Made by a program: the position numbers and the translations under genes. From assembly GCF_003384035.1 (NCBI RefSeq), contig NZ_QQAK01000010.1:434001-498000 (forward strand): a DNA stretch of 64,000 bases, in the 5' to 3' direction. Positions 13,258-22,476 of this stretch are shown here, one piece after another. Origin of the DNA: Sporosarcina sp. BI001-red. Its GTDB lineage: Bacteria > Bacillota > Bacilli > Bacillales_A > Planococcaceae. Position 1 is the first letter of the stretch. Each line of letters begins with the position of its first letter. The notes under the pieces are model-generated. The model ran no database searches and was not told the DNA's origin. It worked only from the letters and a program-made list of their open reading frames with translations.

Positions 13258-14352
13258 ATGAAGAAAATTGTAGTATTTAGCAATATGTATCCATCCTCTG
13301 AACATCCTACGTACGGAATCTTTGTAAAAAACCAGGTTGAATTACTAAAAAAGTCTGGCTTAGTGATTGAAGTGAAGGCAATTGATAACCCAATAGGAGG
13401 GAAGTTTCAATCACTCTTAAAATATGGAAAGTGGTTTGCTAGCTCGGTTTTTTATTTGATTGGGAATCGTCAGAAAATCTCACTGACCCACGCACACTAC
13501 GCGTTTCCGACAGGTCTTCTTTCATTAATAGGAAAACGATTGTTTCACCTCCCTTACGTGGTCACCGTTCATGGCGGGGATATCGACAAAATGGCGAAAA
13601 AAGGTGCTAGAATTGCTGGACTTACTCGCACCATTTTACAGGAAGCAACTCATGTCATTACAGTTGGGGAACGTCTGAAGCAAGAGGTTGTTACAAACTT
13701 CGGGGTTTCTGAAACAAATGTAACAGTGATGAGTATGGGGGTTGACCGATCGGTATTTCATCCTCTACCAAGAGCTGTGGTACGGGATGAACTTGGCTTA
13801 CCAGTTCATGATCCTACAATCCTTTTCATCGGGAACTTGATTCGTGAGAAAGGGGTTCTGGAATTGGTGCAGTCATTCGCGACAATTCAAAAAAAACTAC
13901 CGGAAGTTTCGTTACATCTTATAGGATCCACAAAATCTGAAGCTTTTGTGGAAGAAGTCAAACAATATATCACAATCCATCAAATAGAAGGAACACACTT
14001 CCAGGGGACGAAAACCCAGAAAGAACTTGCAAAATGGTTGGCAGGTGCAGATGTATTGGCACTACCGTCCTATCATGAGGGGTTTGGTCTTGTTGCACTT
14101 GAAGCAATGGCAGCGGGAACGCCTGTTGTCGCGTCTGATGTTGGGGGATTGTCCTATTTGTTAGTGGACGGAGCAGGGATTTTAGTTCCTGCTCGCGAAG
14201 TAGAGGGTCTTTCACAAGGGTTGCTTCAAGCTCTTTCTGGTGACCAAGTAACCAATGTTGAAAAGAGAGAACAAATCGTTCACGCACATTCCTACGAGAT
14301 GATTTTGGAGAAACTACTAAAAATATATGGAGAAACAGAATATACACGTTAA
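13258..14352 (+). CDS. GT4-family glycosyltransferase
   Basis: This 364-residue retaining GT-B glycosyltransferase has the N-terminal acceptor domain opening VVFSNMYPSSEHPTYGIFV. VTVHGGDIDKMAKKG lies near residue 100, and the donor-binding E-x7-E region is HEGFGLVALEAMAAGTPVV near residue 280. GNLIREKGVLELVQSF is the usual linker into the C-terminal domain. There is no signal or TM segment. It is probably cytoplasmic, building a surface polysaccharide or glycolipid, but sugar and acceptor are unknown. An M20 gene follows after 15 bp, so the two may be co-transcribed. Confidence 0.88.
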   Translation: MKKIVVFSNMYPSSEHPTYGIFVKNQVELLKKSGLVIEVKAIDNPIGGKFQSLLKYGKWFASSVFYLIGNRQKISLTHAHYAFPTGLLSLIGKRLFHLPYVVTVHGGDIDKMAKKGARIAGLTRTILQEATHVITVGERLKQEVVTNFGVSETNVTVMSMGVDRSVFHPLPRAVVRDELGLPVHDPTILFIGNLIREKGVLELVQSFATIQKKLPEVSLHLIGSTKSEAFVEEVKQYITIHQIEGTHFQGTKTQKELAKWLAGADVLALPSYHEGFGLVALEAMAAGTPVVASDVGGLSYLLVDGAGILVPAREVEGLSQGLLQALSGDQVTNVEKREQIVHAHSYEMILEKLLKIYGETEYTR

Positions 14353-14367
14353 AGGGGGGATAACGGA

Positions 14368-15474
14368 ATGGCAGTCGCACAACAAATTAGAAACTGGTTT
14401 GAGCACTTTCATGCGAACCCGGAAGTGAGTTGGGAAGAAAAAGAGACGACAAAGGAAATTGAACGCATTCTAACTGAAATGGAAGTTCCTTTTAAGACGT
14501 TTGAAGATGTCACCGGAGCTGTGGCGGAGATTGGGGAAGGGGAGTCTGTCATAGCCGTACGAGCAGATATCGATGCCTTGTGGCAAGAAGTCGACGGTGT
14601 TTACCAAGCGAATCACTCGTGTGGACACGATGGTCACATGGCAATGGTGCTCGGGGCGCTCACTTATTTGAAGGAAGAGGATCTTGGGTGCAGAATACGG
14701 TTCATCTTCCAGCCTGCCGAAGAAAAAGGAAATGGGTCCAATGCGATGATTGACCGCGGAGTTGTAGATGGTGTGAGTTATATGTTTGGTATTCATCTGC
14801 GGCCTCAAGAGGAGCTCCCATTAGGCAAAGCATCCGCTGCGATTCGTCACGGTGCCGCTTATTTCGTAGAAGGGAAGATCAGCGGAGTGGATGCACATGG
14901 AGCTCGTCCGCATCAAGGTGTCAATGCCATCGATCCATTGCTTGCAATCGGTCAATTTTTGAAGACGATTCAATTTTCTCCATATGAAGCGTATTCCGTG
15001 AAATTGACGAACATTCAAGCAGGTGGGGAAAGTTTGAACATCATCCCAGGATCAGCGAAATTTGGATTGGATATCCGTGCTCAGTCTAACGTCATGTTAC
15101 AACAATTACAAAAAAGAATAGACACAGGTATTCAACAGATTGCAAAACTTTACACAACTAAAATCGACTTGGAATGGACAGACTATACGCCGGCAGCTGA
15201 AGTGTCAGCTGAAGCGGCTGCAATCGCACGAGAAGGCATTCTTGGCGTCATAGGTGAAGAGGGATTGGCAGAAGACATCGTCACATCAGGTAGCGATGAT
15301 TTCCACTTCTATACGATCCGCAATCCAAAGCTGAAGGCGACGATGATTGGACTAGGGGCAAATCTCGGACCAGGCTTGCATCATCCCGCAATGACCTTCA
15401 ATAGGAATGCGCTCGTAACAGGTGCCGAAATTCTTGCTGAGACACTAAAACACGCAAGTTTTAAAGCACAATAA
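14368..15474 (+). CDS. M20-family amidohydrolase
   Basis: This 368-residue metal-dependent peptidase/amidohydrolase belongs to the IAA-amino-acid hydrolase / N-acyl-amino-acid deacylase type. Metal-site motifs are RADIDALWQEVDG, HSCGHDGHMAMVLGA and FQPAEEKGNG (residues about 65-125). A dimerisation insert begins GKISGVDAHGARPHQG, and the C-terminus has GLHHPAMTFNRNA. AAAGGGGGATAACGGA precedes the ATG. The physiological substrate is not predictable. A second, distinct M20 gene is at 32872-34038. Confidence 0.88.
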   Translation: MAVAQQIRNWFEHFHANPEVSWEEKETTKEIERILTEMEVPFKTFEDVTGAVAEIGEGESVIAVRADIDALWQEVDGVYQANHSCGHDGHMAMVLGALTYLKEEDLGCRIRFIFQPAEEKGNGSNAMIDRGVVDGVSYMFGIHLRPQEELPLGKASAAIRHGAAYFVEGKISGVDAHGARPHQGVNAIDPLLAIGQFLKTIQFSPYEAYSVKLTNIQAGGESLNIIPGSAKFGLDIRAQSNVMLQQLQKRIDTGIQQIAKLYTTKIDLEWTDYTPAAEVSAEAAAIAREGILGVIGEEGLAEDIVTSGSDDFHFYTIRNPKLKATMIGLGANLGPGLHHPAMTFNRNALVTGAEILAETLKHASFKAQ

Positions 15475-15567
15475 GTTGACAAAATGCCATTAATTTATAG
15501 CCTAATTCGTTAATGATAGTCGTCATTTTTATGAAGAATTGAAATATGTGTAATGAAGTGTCGTTGT

Positions 15568-15596
15568 TTGCAATGTGTGAAATTTAGGAGTACTAT
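15568..15596 (+). promoter_or_regulatory. SigmaA promoter of the SDR gene
   Basis: TTGCAA (15568-15573), 17-bp spacer, TACTAT (15591-15596), about 45 bp upstream of the SDR start. Confidence 0.55.
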
Positions 15597-15640
15597 TTAG
15601 ATGTTAAAACTTATTAAACACATACAAAGGAGCGGTTAAA

Positions 15641-16378
15641 ATGGGTAGAATGCAAGATAAAGTAGCATTTATTACAGGTGGAGCTTCAGGCATGGGCGAA
15701 ATGATGGTTAATTTGTTCACAGCAGAAGGCGCAAAAGTCATCGCTGCAGACATTAACACTGACGCACTTAAAGCAAAATGGGATACAAAAGAAAACGTTG
15801 AATATCTTAAGTTAAACGTAACTGACGCTGACAACTGGGAAGAAGCAATGAAAACAGCAGCAGATAAATTCGGTCAAATCGATATCCTTATCAACTGTGC
15901 AGGAATTTCTACTGAAAAAGCACCAGAAGACATTACACTTGCTGACTGGCAGCGCCTGCACGACATTAACTCGTTCGGTACTTTCGCGGGTATGCGTGCA
16001 GTCGTTCCTTACATGAAGAAAGCTGGCAAAGGTTCAATCGTCAACATTTCTTCTTACACAGCACTAGTTGGTATGGGCTTCAATCCATACTCAGCCTCTA
16101 AAGGTTCTGTTCGTGCGATTTCACGTGCAGCAGCAGCTGAATTTGGTAAAGACCAAGTGCGCGTAAACACAGTATTCCCTGGTGTTATCCAAACTCCAAT
16201 GGTAGCAAACCTTGAGTCTTCTAAAGCAGCTCTTGAAGGCCTTATCAAAATGACACCACTTGCTCGTCTTGGACAGCCTGAAGACGTAGGTAACGCAGTA
16301 ATGTTCTTAGCTTCTGATGAAGCATCTTACATCACTGGCGCTGAACTCGTAATCGACGGTGGATTCTCAGCACGCTAA
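15641..16378 (+). CDS. Short-chain dehydrogenase/reductase
   Basis: This 245-residue classical SDR has the cofactor motif TGGASGMGE (T-G-x3-G-x-G) at residues 11-19, NCAGIS near 85, and catalytic Ser-Tyr-Lys in NISSYTALVGMGFNPYSASK. It ends ASYITGAELVIDGGFSAR, typical of the FabG-like subgroup. Asp at ADINTD after strand 2 suggests preference for NAD(H). AAAGGAGCGG precedes the ATG. It is monocistronic between its promoter and a terminator; the substrate is unknown. Confidence 0.92.
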   Translation: MGRMQDKVAFITGGASGMGEMMVNLFTAEGAKVIAADINTDALKAKWDTKENVEYLKLNVTDADNWEEAMKTAADKFGQIDILINCAGISTEKAPEDITLADWQRLHDINSFGTFAGMRAVVPYMKKAGKGSIVNISSYTALVGMGFNPYSASKGSVRAISRAAAAEFGKDQVRVNTVFPGVIQTPMVANLESSKAALEGLIKMTPLARLGQPEDVGNAVMFLASDEASYITGAELVIDGGFSAR

Positions 16379-16396
16379 TTAATAGATGCATTAAGA

Positions 16397-16429
16397 AAGG
16401 CGCTTTCTCATTGAGAGAAGGCGCCTTTT
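16397..16429 (+). terminator. Terminator after the SDR gene
   Basis: AAGGCGCTTTCTC pairs with GAGAGAAGGCGCCTT with a one-base offset, followed by TTTTG. Confidence 0.8.
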
Positions 16430-16520
16430 GCTTTGTATAAAGTGAAGAACGTTTCAATCAACGGTGTATTGTTAGTAAAGTCATCATTTGTACGTTGGAT
16501 AAAAAGATAGTGAAAAGTGA

Positions 16521-16877
16521 TTAAAAACGATATTGTGTTAAGATGTTTTCGAGTTTCAGTGCTAAGCCGAGACTCCCTTTCACTTTCAGTTTCCCCATCA
16601 TGAACGCAGTCGTGGTGTTTAACTTTCCAGCAAGTAGTTTATAGAAGTCCTCAACCTTCATCGTCAACGTACAATCCGCTTCATCCGTCTCTTTTGCAGT
16701 CACGCTTGCCTGATTGTCTGCAAACACTAATACATAATTCCCTGATTCCTCCCCAGACAAGTTAAAACCATAACTTACATTCAAGCCTTGTATAGGCGCG
16801 GAATCATCGTTCAGTTTCCGCTCAATCTCTAGCCATGTCTGTTGAAGACCTTTTTCGTATTCGATTACCAATTTCAC
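16521..16877 (-). CDS. SCP2 sterol-binding domain protein
   Basis: This 118-residue single-domain protein has the SCP2 pattern, with YVLVFADNQASVTAKETDEADCTLTM-like strands and a C-terminal KVKGSLGLALKLENI helix. FMMGKLKVKGSLGLA is the typical conserved end. Such domains bind hydrophobic acyl ligands. The start is GTG at 16875-16877 with a strong AGGAGG (16880-16885). It stands alone, convergent with the SDR gene. Confidence 0.85.
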   Translation of the reverse strand: MKLVIEYEKGLQQTWLEIERKLNDDSAPIQGLNVSYGFNLSGEESGNYVLVFADNQASVTAKETDEADCTLTMKVEDFYKLLAGKLNTTTAFMMGKLKVKGSLGLALKLENILTQYRF

Positions 16878-17084
16878 AACCTCCTAAAAATGAATAGTGG
16901 CTCAGTATAAGTATAACAAAATAGCTAGGGGAAATGTACAGAGTTTGCAGAAAACTTTAAAGGACAAATCGTTGGTTTTGTCGAATTATATAATAATTAT
17001 GAAGATGTAACGCGAACATTGATGAGAGCACACAACTACCGATATAAAGATGATTAGCAGAGCTTATTGAGGAGGTGCTTGAAC

Positions 17085-18977
17085 ATGGAAAGATCGAAGG
17101 AAGAACTCACTGAATTCATATCCAGAATGCAGGAACAGCAACAGAAATTGTTTAAACAAGCAAAACAATTAGAACTTACCCCGGAGTCCGTGAGAGATGT
17201 TTTGTACGAGCTGTGTGAAAATATTGCGCTGATTATGAAGGCTGATCGAGTGAGTATCTGGCTGTTTAATGATGATCAAACGACACTCACTGAGCACTTG
17301 ACATATGCTGCAGATTCAGTAGCTATCCCAAGCATTCAGCAACTTGATGCAACCCATGCGTTGCCCTATTTTGAAGCTATTGGGAATAACCGTGTTAATT
17401 CAGTAGAAAACATTGCTACAAATAAGGCACTTCAATCACTTCCAACTAATTATTTTAGCAACTCGCCCATTACATCTTTACTCGAAGCCTCCATCATTAT
17501 GAGCCGGGGAATTGGAGGGCTCTTGTGTTGTGAAACTGTGACCACACGCAATTGGTCGAAACTAGATGAAGTATTCATAGCCTCTTTTGCAGATATGTTA
17601 TCCTTTGTATTTGATCGTTTGAACCGTTTGGAGATGGAGAATCGTGTTCATGAATTAGCTTATACAGATTTATTAACAGGTATCGACAATGAAAATGCAT
17701 TTGTTGAAAAAGTGAATGACAAGATACATAAGATGGAACACGAGCTTTATGGAGCATTTTTATACATGAAAATTGATCAGTTCACCTCGATCCAAAGTGT
17801 GCTTGGGCCTGAAGGAACGAAGAGTTCATTAAAAGTAATTGCCAATAGAATACGCTCGCTTTTCCCGGATAATTCGATCTTTGCGCGAATCGCTTTTGAT
17901 CATTTCGTTATATTTACTGAACATGATAATGATCATGAGAAAAGTAAAAGAGCAATGGAGCATATTCTTTCAGAGCTACGTAAACCAATTCTTATTAAAA
18001 GTCACGAGTTATTTTTGACGTTCAGTTACGGGGTTTCTCTTTATCCGGAGCATGTGAAAGATTCATATGAGGGGATTCATGCTGCGAAAATCGCTCTCGA
18101 TTCCTCCCGTAGAATGGGAAATCGAAAAACCCGAGCAGTCTATGAGCCCCTTATGTTTGAACAATGGGAAGAGGAAATGCATTCGGAGATGAACTTAGGA
18201 AAAGGATTGGATATGAACGAATTTAGACTGTATTACCAACCTCAAGTAGAAAGTTTGTCTCACAAAGTGACAGGAGTCGAAGCACTAATCCGATGGCAGC
18301 ACCCTGACAAAGGATTGCTGTTGCCAGCTGCGTTCATCAGCATTGCGGAAACGACTGGGCTCATCATCCAAATTGGTGAATGGGTCGTGAGTGAAGCGTG
18401 CCAACAATTGAACAGGTGGGAACAGATGGGACTGGGAGCATTGACGATATCGGTAAACATATCACCGAGGCACTTCCTGCATAATAGCTTTCTTCAGTTC
18501 TTGAACGATTGCATACACAACTATGGGATCAATCCTGGGAAACTGATTATAGAAATAACTGAGAATGTAGCCATCGAGGATTCGAATCTAGTAGAACTTC
18601 AAATCAGTAAAGTGCAAGAAATGGGCTTTTCAATTTCGATTGACGATTTCGGGACTGGATACTCTGCATTCATTTATCTAAAACGCTTCTCTATACAGGA
18701 AGTTAAAATTGATCGTCAGTTTGTAACTCAGATAGAAACCGATTCTAAAAGTCGGGCGATTGTCCGTGCAATCTTAACCCTTGCGAAGAGCTTGCATATG
18801 CACACGGTTGCAGAGGGAGTGGAAACGGAAGGTCAGTTGAAGAGGTTGGAAGAGCTAGGTTGCTTTGAAATTCAAGGATACTATTTCAGCAAACCCGTTC
18901 CTATTGAGGAGTTGAATAGATGGCTACTTGCCTCACCCAGATTCCCTTTCTTATATTTACCTAGGCTTCCCGCATAA
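17085..18977 (+). CDS. GAF-like / degenerate GGDEF / EAL protein, probable c-di-GMP phosphodiesterase
   Basis: The protein has 630 residues. Order: N-terminal coiled coil, a GAF-like sensor (about 25-180), a GGDEF domain (about 195-355), then EAL (about 375-620). The GGDEF signature is replaced by RIAFDHFVIF, so cyclase activity is probably lost. EAL residues look intact: VEALIRW, VNISPRHF, IEITEN, IDDFGTGYS, VKIDRQF and VAEGVETEGQ, consistent with c-di-GMP hydrolysis. The frame opens at 17067, but ATG 17085 is chosen because AGGAGGTG lies 7 bases before it. No TM segment is seen, so it is cytosolic. Confidence 0.92.
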   Translation: MERSKEELTEFISRMQEQQQKLFKQAKQLELTPESVRDVLYELCENIALIMKADRVSIWLFNDDQTTLTEHLTYAADSVAIPSIQQLDATHALPYFEAIGNNRVNSVENIATNKALQSLPTNYFSNSPITSLLEASIIMSRGIGGLLCCETVTTRNWSKLDEVFIASFADMLSFVFDRLNRLEMENRVHELAYTDLLTGIDNENAFVEKVNDKIHKMEHELYGAFLYMKIDQFTSIQSVLGPEGTKSSLKVIANRIRSLFPDNSIFARIAFDHFVIFTEHDNDHEKSKRAMEHILSELRKPILIKSHELFLTFSYGVSLYPEHVKDSYEGIHAAKIALDSSRRMGNRKTRAVYEPLMFEQWEEEMHSEMNLGKGLDMNEFRLYYQPQVESLSHKVTGVEALIRWQHPDKGLLLPAAFISIAETTGLIIQIGEWVVSEACQQLNRWEQMGLGALTISVNISPRHFLHNSFLQFLNDCIHNYGINPGKLIIEITENVAIEDSNLVELQISKVQEMGFSISIDDFGTGYSAFIYLKRFSIQEVKIDRQFVTQIETDSKSRAIVRAILTLAKSLHMHTVAEGVETEGQLKRLEELGCFEIQGYYFSKPVPIEELNRWLLASPRFPFLYLPRLPA

Positions 18978-18981
18978 AATG

Positions 18982-19027
18982 AAAACATCCGGACTCTAAG
19001 CATAGTCGCTTACAGTCCGGATGTTTT
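18982..19027. terminator. Bidirectional terminator between the EAL gene and the oxidase operon
   Basis: The 14-bp stem AAAACATCCGGACT / AGTCCGGATGTTTT has T runs on both strands and serves both convergent units. Confidence 0.85.
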
Positions 19028-20695
19028 TTACATTCTTCCGATCGGCCATTTAAATGGAATAGATCCTGGAGGTGAATGTTTGATAATGTCGATCATTGGG
19101 ATGGTATAAGCGAATGCAATCAGTGCAATCGTAATACCGATCCATAAATACCAGTTTTCAAGAATTTTAGGTGTGACTTGGGCGTCTTCATCCTCAGCAG
19201 CGATCGGGAATTCCTCGACCCCTCTAGGTGCGAAGAATGTAAGCTTGATGAAAATATATGTCATCAAGAGAATACCGATGAATAGAATAGTACCGCCGAT
19301 CGCTTGAGCGAGCTGATAACCGATCCACGTATCGACTTGTGCACCACCCGCATATTCAGAGTATGCAGAACGACGTGGCCCACCTAGAAGCCCTTGAATG
19401 TGCATCGCAGTAGACATGATTGTCATACCAACTGTCCAAATAATCGTTTGAATGATGCCGAGTTTGTTCAATTGCTTCGTTAAGCGACGGCCAGTCAAGT
19501 GAGGCACTAGCCAGTAAGCGATACCGAAGTACGTCAAAATAACTGTTGTTGCTACCGTTAAGTGGAAGTGACCCGTAATCCAAATTGTATTGTGAACAAG
19601 TGCGTTCATTTGGTGAGACGCGTTAATAATACCGCCAATTCCACCTGGGATGAAGGCCACCATACCAACAAACGGTGCAAAGAAGCGTACATCACCCCAT
19701 GGCAATTTCTTGAACCAACCAAAGAGGCTGCTAAATCCTTTTTTACGACCGGCAATTTCAAACGTTGCAAAGATCGAGAATGCTGTCATCAATGAAGGGA
19801 TAACAACCATCATTGTAAGTACGACTTGAATGAATTTCCAAGTAGGATCAATTCCAGGCTCTGTCAACTGGTGGTGGAACCCAACTGGAATCGAGAACAT
19901 CAATAGTAAGATGAACGCTAGACGGGCAAGGGAATCACTGAATAGTTTCCCACCGATAATTTTCGGAATGATTGCATACCATGCCATATAAGCAGGGAGT
20001 AACCAGAAGTAAACAAGTGGGTGACCGAAATACCAGAACAATGTACGACTAACTAGAACGTTGATCGTTTCAGTATATCCGAGTGACCAAGGGATGAACT
20101 GAACTACTACCGCAATTGCAACACCTAGGGATGCGATCACCCACATGAGCATGTTAATGACAACCATGAATGCAAGTAGTGGTGACTTTTCACCTTTATG
20201 AGCTTTTTTCCAAACATACAACTGTCTGAAGTTCGTAAATGCACCAACCCAACTGCCGATAATGACGAGTGCGAGACCAATATAGAAGGCCGGATGTGCT
20301 GCAAGAGGAGCGTAGAATGTATACAACACATTAGCTTGCCCCACTAGGATTGTGACAGCGGTCATGACTGTACCAACGAGCATCATCCAGAAGGAAACCC
20401 AGCCGGCATTCCGCTGTTTGTCCGAAATTCCGACTGTTTTCCCCATGAGAGCAAACTGGAATCCTAAAATGAAGAAAGTTGTCAACACGAGTCCAAGAAT
20501 GACTCCATGAACCGTGAGAATCGTGTAGTAATTGATGTTGAAGGGAAGTGTGAACCTTCCAGACCGTACGAATGTCTGCAACAGACCCATAAGACCCCCA
20601 ACTAGTAATGAAACAAACGTGACATACATAAATGACATGTAGAGTCGTGCATCTTTTTTAGGGAATAAGCGAAGGTTATTTTCAGTACCATCCAT
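19028..20695 (-). CDS. ba3-type cytochrome c oxidase subunit I
   Basis: This 555-residue haem-copper oxidase catalytic subunit reduces O2 and pumps protons. It has about 13 TM helices. The haem/CuB ligand regions are visible: TVHGVILGLVLTTFF (low-spin haem His), FGHPLVYFWLLPAYM (CuB His and cross-linked Tyr), GFHHQLTEPGIDP (CuB His pair) and TGHFHLTVATT (haem His residues). Sequence features fit the B-type (ba3/cba) family, not the A-type CtaD/QoxB. The start follows the subunit II stop by one base; GAGGTG inside the last subunit II codons is its ribosome site. Confidence 0.94.
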   Translation of the reverse strand: MDGTENNLRLFPKKDARLYMSFMYVTFVSLLVGGLMGLLQTFVRSGRFTLPFNINYYTILTVHGVILGLVLTTFFILGFQFALMGKTVGISDKQRNAGWVSFWMMLVGTVMTAVTILVGQANVLYTFYAPLAAHPAFYIGLALVIIGSWVGAFTNFRQLYVWKKAHKGEKSPLLAFMVVINMLMWVIASLGVAIAVVVQFIPWSLGYTETINVLVSRTLFWYFGHPLVYFWLLPAYMAWYAIIPKIIGGKLFSDSLARLAFILLLMFSIPVGFHHQLTEPGIDPTWKFIQVVLTMMVVIPSLMTAFSIFATFEIAGRKKGFSSLFGWFKKLPWGDVRFFAPFVGMVAFIPGGIGGIINASHQMNALVHNTIWITGHFHLTVATTVILTYFGIAYWLVPHLTGRRLTKQLNKLGIIQTIIWTVGMTIMSTAMHIQGLLGGPRRSAYSEYAGGAQVDTWIGYQLAQAIGGTILFIGILLMTYIFIKLTFFAPRGVEEFPIAAEDEDAQVTPKILENWYLWIGITIALIAFAYTIPMIDIIKHSPPGSIPFKWPIGRM

Positions 20696-20696
20696 A

Positions 20697-21197
20697 TTAA
20701 TACACCTCTACCTTTCCGAACATCTGGTGGTGACCGATGCCGCAATATTCGTTACAGACGATTGTGAACTCGCCTTTATTTTTCATAACCGCTTCATAAC
20801 GGCTAATATGACCAGGTTCCACCATCATGTTGACATTCGTTCCGGCCACTTGGAATCCGTGGACTACGTCTTTAGATGTAATTGTAAAGAGAACTGTAGA
20901 ACCTTGAGGGACACGTATTGTTTTTACAGCCTTTTCATCTTTGTCGACACCGAAATCGTAGTTGAATGCAGATGCGACAATGTTGACTTTATATTTACCG
21001 TCTGCGACTTCTGTCAGACCTAAGTTTTCAGGCTTAAACGAATCATGTGCTTCCACATTGTTCTGATCGATAGTTTCCAAGTGACTTTGTGGATGAGTGC
21101 CTTTCCAAAATGCTGCAAATCCTATAATTAAAAGAAAAATAACTAATGATGCCATGCCGAACGTGAGCCATACTTTTTCGTATTTGTGCAAATGCAT
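20697..21197 (-). CDS. ba3-type cytochrome c oxidase subunit II (CuA)
   Basis: This 166-residue protein has one N-terminal TM helix (about residues 13-33) and an extracytoplasmic cupredoxin domain. The CuA site is complete: the His in VVHGFQVAGTNVN and then CNEYCGIGHHQMFG near the C-terminus (two Cys, Glu backbone position, His, Met). It accepts electrons from cytochrome c. It is the middle gene of a leftward operon, tightly coupled to subunit I. Confidence 0.94.
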   Translation of the reverse strand: MHLHKYEKVWLTFGMASLVIFLLIIGFAAFWKGTHPQSHLETIDQNNVEAHDSFKPENLGLTEVADGKYKVNIVASAFNYDFGVDKDEKAVKTIRVPQGSTVLFTITSKDVVHGFQVAGTNVNMMVEPGHISRYEAVMKNKGEFTIVCNEYCGIGHHQMFGKVEVY

Positions 21198-21221
21198 AAT
21201 CTCTGTCCCCTTCTTTTCTTG

Positions 21222-21365
21222 TTATCTTGATATGAAAAGCCAATAAGCGCCAAACCATGCACTTACCATAAGTACCCCAAGGATCATTACCATAATAAAG
21301 GTTCCTTTTAGGTTCGAAGATTCTTCTGGTGAAGCGACTGTGTTACTTTTTTGCTTTTTTGCCAT
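21222..21365 (-). CDS. ba3-type oxidase subunit IIa-like small membrane protein
   Basis: This 47-residue protein has a charged N-terminus (MAKKQKSN) and a single TM helix (GTFIMVMILGVLMVSAWFG, about 23-41). Position directly upstream of CuA subunit II and this layout match subunit IIa of ba3 oxidases. The frame is open to 21422. ATG 21365 is chosen because AAAGGCGGTGA lies just upstream and the upstream residues are not family-like. It is first in the oxidase operon. Confidence 0.8.
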   Translation of the reverse strand: MAKKQKSNTVASPEESSNLKGTFIMVMILGVLMVSAWFGAYWLFISR

Positions 21366-21591
21366 TTCAATCACCGCCTTTAAAAGCTGTTCTATATGCT
21401 CTGTAAGAACTACTTTCATCATATAAAATCTGAGAGATTAAAATACTAGGGAAATCCCTAATACTTTAGTATGTGAGGCGTATTTCACAAATTGTTCATA
21501 GTTACACCACATTTTAGACAAAAGCAAAAGTTGGAAAAATAGAAGCTTGTGAAAGAGTGGTCAGGGGAATATAGTGGGAAAAGGACTCCTG

Positions 21592-21620
21592 TTGACCGTA
21601 ACAGCGTCACGCTTTACAAT
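21592..21620 (+). promoter_or_regulatory. SigmaA promoter of nagB
   Basis: TTGACC (21592-21597), 17-bp spacer, TACAAT (21615-21620), 36 bp before the nagB ATG. Confidence 0.65.
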
Positions 21621-21656
21621 TAATGAAGAACTCACATAGAAAGTTGGTAAAATATT

Positions 21657-22358
21657 ATGGGGAACATTCAAACAATTGTTGTTGAAAGTAAAGAACAAGG
21701 CGCGGAAAAGATAGTTGAACTTGTGCGCGAAGAACTAGAAGCGGGTCGTTTAAACGTTTTAGGACTTGCGACAGGAAGTACGATGGAGCCGGTTTATGAA
21801 AAAATAGTTGCATCTGATCTTGATTTTACAAATGTAACTGCATTCAACCTTGACGAATATGTCGGTATCCCAGCAACTCATAAAAACAGCTATGCGTATT
21901 ACATGAACCATCTTTTATTCAACAAAAAGCCATTTAAAGAGACACATATCGAAAACGGGATGGCAGAAGATTTAGAAGAAGAATCTGTTCGCTATGAAAC
22001 GCTATTGAAAGAAAATCCGTTGGATATCCAGTTTCTTGGTATCGGTGAAAATGGACATATCGCATTTAACGAACCTGGTACATCACCAGAATCTGTTACG
22101 CACGTTGTCGAACTAACAGAGTCAACGATTGCGGTAAACAGCCAATATTTCACAGAAGATGAAACGATGCCTGTCACTGCTTTAACAATGGGGATTTCAT
22201 CAATCATGCAAGCAAAAAAGCTTATCGTTGCAGCATTCGGCGAGAAAAAACGTGCAGCACTCGAAAAACTATTCGCGGGTGTGGTGTCAACGGAGTGGCC
22301 GGTGACCTATTTGTTGGATCACCCAAATGTAGTTGTCATTACGGATTTGAAGCTGTAA
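21657..22358 (+). CDS. nagB: Glucosamine-6-phosphate deaminase
   Basis: This 233-residue enzyme converts glucosamine-6-phosphate to fructose-6-phosphate and ammonia. GLATGSTMEPVYEKI (phosphate loop), FNLDEYVG (general base Asp) and GIGENGHIAFNEPG (catalytic His/Glu) are all present. The length suits the short Gram-positive form, which lacks the E. coli allosteric tail. The ribosome site is weak (AAGTTGG). nagA and nagR are absent from the vicinity, so it is an isolated unit with its own promoter and terminator. Confidence 0.94.
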   Translation: MGNIQTIVVESKEQGAEKIVELVREELEAGRLNVLGLATGSTMEPVYEKIVASDLDFTNVTAFNLDEYVGIPATHKNSYAYYMNHLLFNKKPFKETHIENGMAEDLEEESVRYETLLKENPLDIQFLGIGENGHIAFNEPGTSPESVTHVVELTESTIAVNSQYFTEDETMPVTALTMGISSIMQAKKLIVAAFGEKKRAALEKLFAGVVSTEWPVTYLLDHPNVVVITDLKL

Positions 22359-22375
22359 TAGAAGAAGTTTTAGGG

Positions 22376-22403
22376 AAGGCTGTCCAAAAGGGCAGTCTTT
22401 TTT
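22376..22403 (+). terminator. Terminator of nagB
   Basis: AAGGCTGTCC - AAAA - GGGCAGTCTT (two G-T pairs), then a T run. Confidence 0.8.
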
Positions 22404-22430
22404 GTGTGAAAGGAATTAAAAGTTGAACAC

Positions 22431-22464
22431 AAAAATCCCTCGCACAATCGAAATTGTACGAGGG
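22431..22464 (-). terminator. Terminator of the secA2-slaP operon
   Basis: On the minus strand, CCCTCGTACAAT / ATTGTGCGAGGG with one mismatch is followed by ATTTTTG, just after the slaP stop. Confidence 0.8.
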
Positions 22465-22476
22465 AGAACCGATTAA

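Noticed and set aside
20727..21023. Plus-strand frames opposite the oxidase and secA2 genes
   Set aside because: Shadows of real genes; the minus-strand proteins carry full family motifs.
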